Positions 49,797 to 50,552 of a DNA stretch of 50,552 nucleotides are shown piece by piece (the stretch's first letter is position 1; each line of letters begins with the position of its first letter). The position numbers were made by a program, and so were the translations under genes. Location: IMG/VR virus record IMGVR_UViG_3300042567_001324, positions 1 to 50,552 of that record. One strand, written 5' to 3'. This stretch comes from a virus. The notes under the pieces are model-generated. The model made no database searches. It was not told where the DNA came from and was given only the letters and a program-made list of their open reading frames with translations.

Positions 49797-50368
49797 ATAA
49801 TTGTAATTTGTCGCAAATCAGGATATTGATGATATTCAGGTAATTTGTTGATGGTAGTTAATTTTTCTAAACCAATTTTTGCGTCTTCGATAGTGGGTCT
49901 ATAGTGATACCCAATCTTGAACGTGCATTGTGATTCCCAAGGCGCAACAGATAATCTGCGTCCGTCGTATCGTTGTTCAATTATGGTACTGTATGCCTGT
50001 GCATCATCTAACAGTATAGCACCACCATGCCCTATATGTAAAGGTTTATTGTGCCCAAAACTCAGACACTGCATTTGTCCCGCACGATACATGTTTCTTT
50101 CCAATCTACGTGCGCTATCCCAGATGTTAGTGCCGTGAAACGGATATTCACCAACCCAGGTTTCTTCGGTGTACAAATATGCAATGCCCAACTTGTGCAT
50201 GGTCATTGGTATACTAAGATAGGTGAATGGAGTAAATGCTGTTTGAGTGACAGCATGGTATCGTAGACACATTTCAATCGCATGAGTACAACAGTCGGTC
50301 ATTATTGCATGCGGCGCCCCGGTATATTCAGCCAATGCCTGCTCAAATTTTAATATTTGATCAAACAT
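49793..50368 (-). CDS. Short DegT-like aminotransferase-related protein
   Basis: A 191-residue protein, about half the normal DegT length. DCCTHAIEMCLRYH matches the S-G-T-x-A-L cofactor block with Cys-Thr-His. YLSIPMTMHKLGI is the core of the large domain. SFGHNKPLHIGHGGAILL carries the Lys expected to bind PLP. QRYDGRR follows. The C-terminal small domain is missing or short. It may be a compact aminotransferase or a lone PLP domain that needs a partner. Coupled to the epimerase gene by ATGA. Confidence 0.6.
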   Translation of the reverse strand: MFDQILKFEQALAEYTGAPHAIMTDCCTHAIEMCLRYHAVTQTAFTPFTYLSIPMTMHKLGIAYLYTEETWVGEYPFHGTNIWDSARRLERNMYRAGQMQCLSFGHNKPLHIGHGGAILLDDAQAYSTIIEQRYDGRRLSVAPWESQCTFKIGYHYRPTIEDAKIGLEKLTTINKLPEYHQYPDLRQITII

Positions 50369-50552
50369 TTTTTATATTTTGAACAAGTTGTTGCATGTCG
50401 TTAGTATACCGTTTACCTAAATCAATGTTGTAAAACAATTCCATATTTTTTTTCCTCCTGTCATGTGTTTTGATAAAAATTTCATGTAGATTTTCTTTGA
50501 CTAAATTATCTAATATCTCATGAAGTTTAAACATTCTTTTAAATGGATCTGG
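50361..50552 (-). CDS. 3' end of a gene running beyond the window
   Basis: The last 63 codons of a minus-strand gene, open at the right edge of the window. The visible part is Lys/Asn/Asp-rich and helical (DPFKRMFKLHEILDNLVKEN; TNDMQQLVQNIKNV). It overlaps the next gene by 8 bases. AGGAGG followed by ATG occurs within it and would start a 27-codon frame, but the open frame continues upstream, so a partial gene is more likely. No function can be given. Confidence 0.5.
   Translation of the reverse strand, partial: PDPFKRMFKLHEILDNLVKENLHEIFIKTHDRRKKNMELFYNIDLGKRYTNDMQQLVQNIKNV

Noticed and set aside
50451-50480. AGGAGG followed by ATG as the start of a 27-codon gene
   Set aside because: The same frame is open to the right edge, so it is better read as the inside of a partial gene; R-R-K-K codons produce the AGGAGG.

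Overview
The window looks like part of the genome of a marine T4-like myovirus (tailed dsDNA phage) or a close uncultured relative. Evidence is the tail-fibre genes at the left edge (collagen-like repeat, S74-type C-terminus), a T4 RNase H-type 5'-3' exonuclease, a nucleotide set (thymidylate synthase, DHFR, deoxycytidylate deaminase), a MoxR/VWA pair, very tight gene packing with ATGA/TAATG junctions, and many small conserved-looking phage genes. No rRNA, tRNA, integrase, transposase or CRISPR array was seen. No photosynthesis genes are present, so a heterotrophic host is more likely than a cyanobacterium. The host cannot be named from the sequence.

Layout. (1) 1-3242, plus strand: three tail-fibre or adhesin-type genes. 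(2) 3254-20810, plus strand: a sigma70-like promoter followed by a long, nearly gapless cassette of glycosyltransferase-like genes, five paralogous radical SAM proteins with an N-terminal auxiliary-cluster (twitch/SPASM-like) domain, two SGNH-like proteins joined by a 33-codon gene, a NodU-type carbamoyltransferase, a P-loop kinase and a deoxycytidylate deaminase. (3) 20710-24922: a minus-strand glycosyltransferase-like gene and a plus-strand 1005-residue modular protein whose start codons overlap head to head. (4) 24900-29105, minus strand: DegT aminotransferase, P-loop-like protein, NAD-dependent epimerase, ThyA, DHFR. (5) 29111-40947, minus strand: small phage genes, VWA/metallopeptidase-like protein, MoxR ATPase, ParB-like protein, DUF3307 membrane protein, RNase H and a third SGNH protein, with several good sigma70-like promoters. 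(6) 40959-47621, minus strand: MetK, DUF2061 membrane protein, QueE, QueD, a B12-type radical SAM protein, a phosphoribosyltransferase and FolE. (7) 47752-50552, minus strand: a second sugar cassette, with a 2OG-Fe(II) oxygenase-like/LIC12192-like fusion, an epimerase, a half-length DegT-like protein and one partial gene.

How the genes may work together. Two themes recur: sugar or surface-polymer chemistry, and S-adenosylmethionine (SAM) chemistry. Seven radical SAM proteins (five twitch-type, QueE, one B12-type) share the window with a phage SAM synthetase. FolE, QueD and QueE make three of the enzymes that lead to 7-deazaguanine, a pathway some phages use to modify their DNA; QueC and a DNA transglycosylase are not in the window. 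The radical SAM/glycosyltransferase/carbamoyltransferase/SGNH cassette beside the tail fibres is the best candidate for an undescribed system. It could decorate virion proteins or remodel a host glycan.

Regulation. Several minus-strand genes have promoters close to the TTGACA-17-TATAAT consensus. At four promoters the -10 box lies in the loop of an inverted repeat. At two of these (34.5 kb and 43.6 kb) the downstream arm carries the ribosome binding site of the next gene, so read-through RNA would hide it while RNA started at the internal promoter would not.
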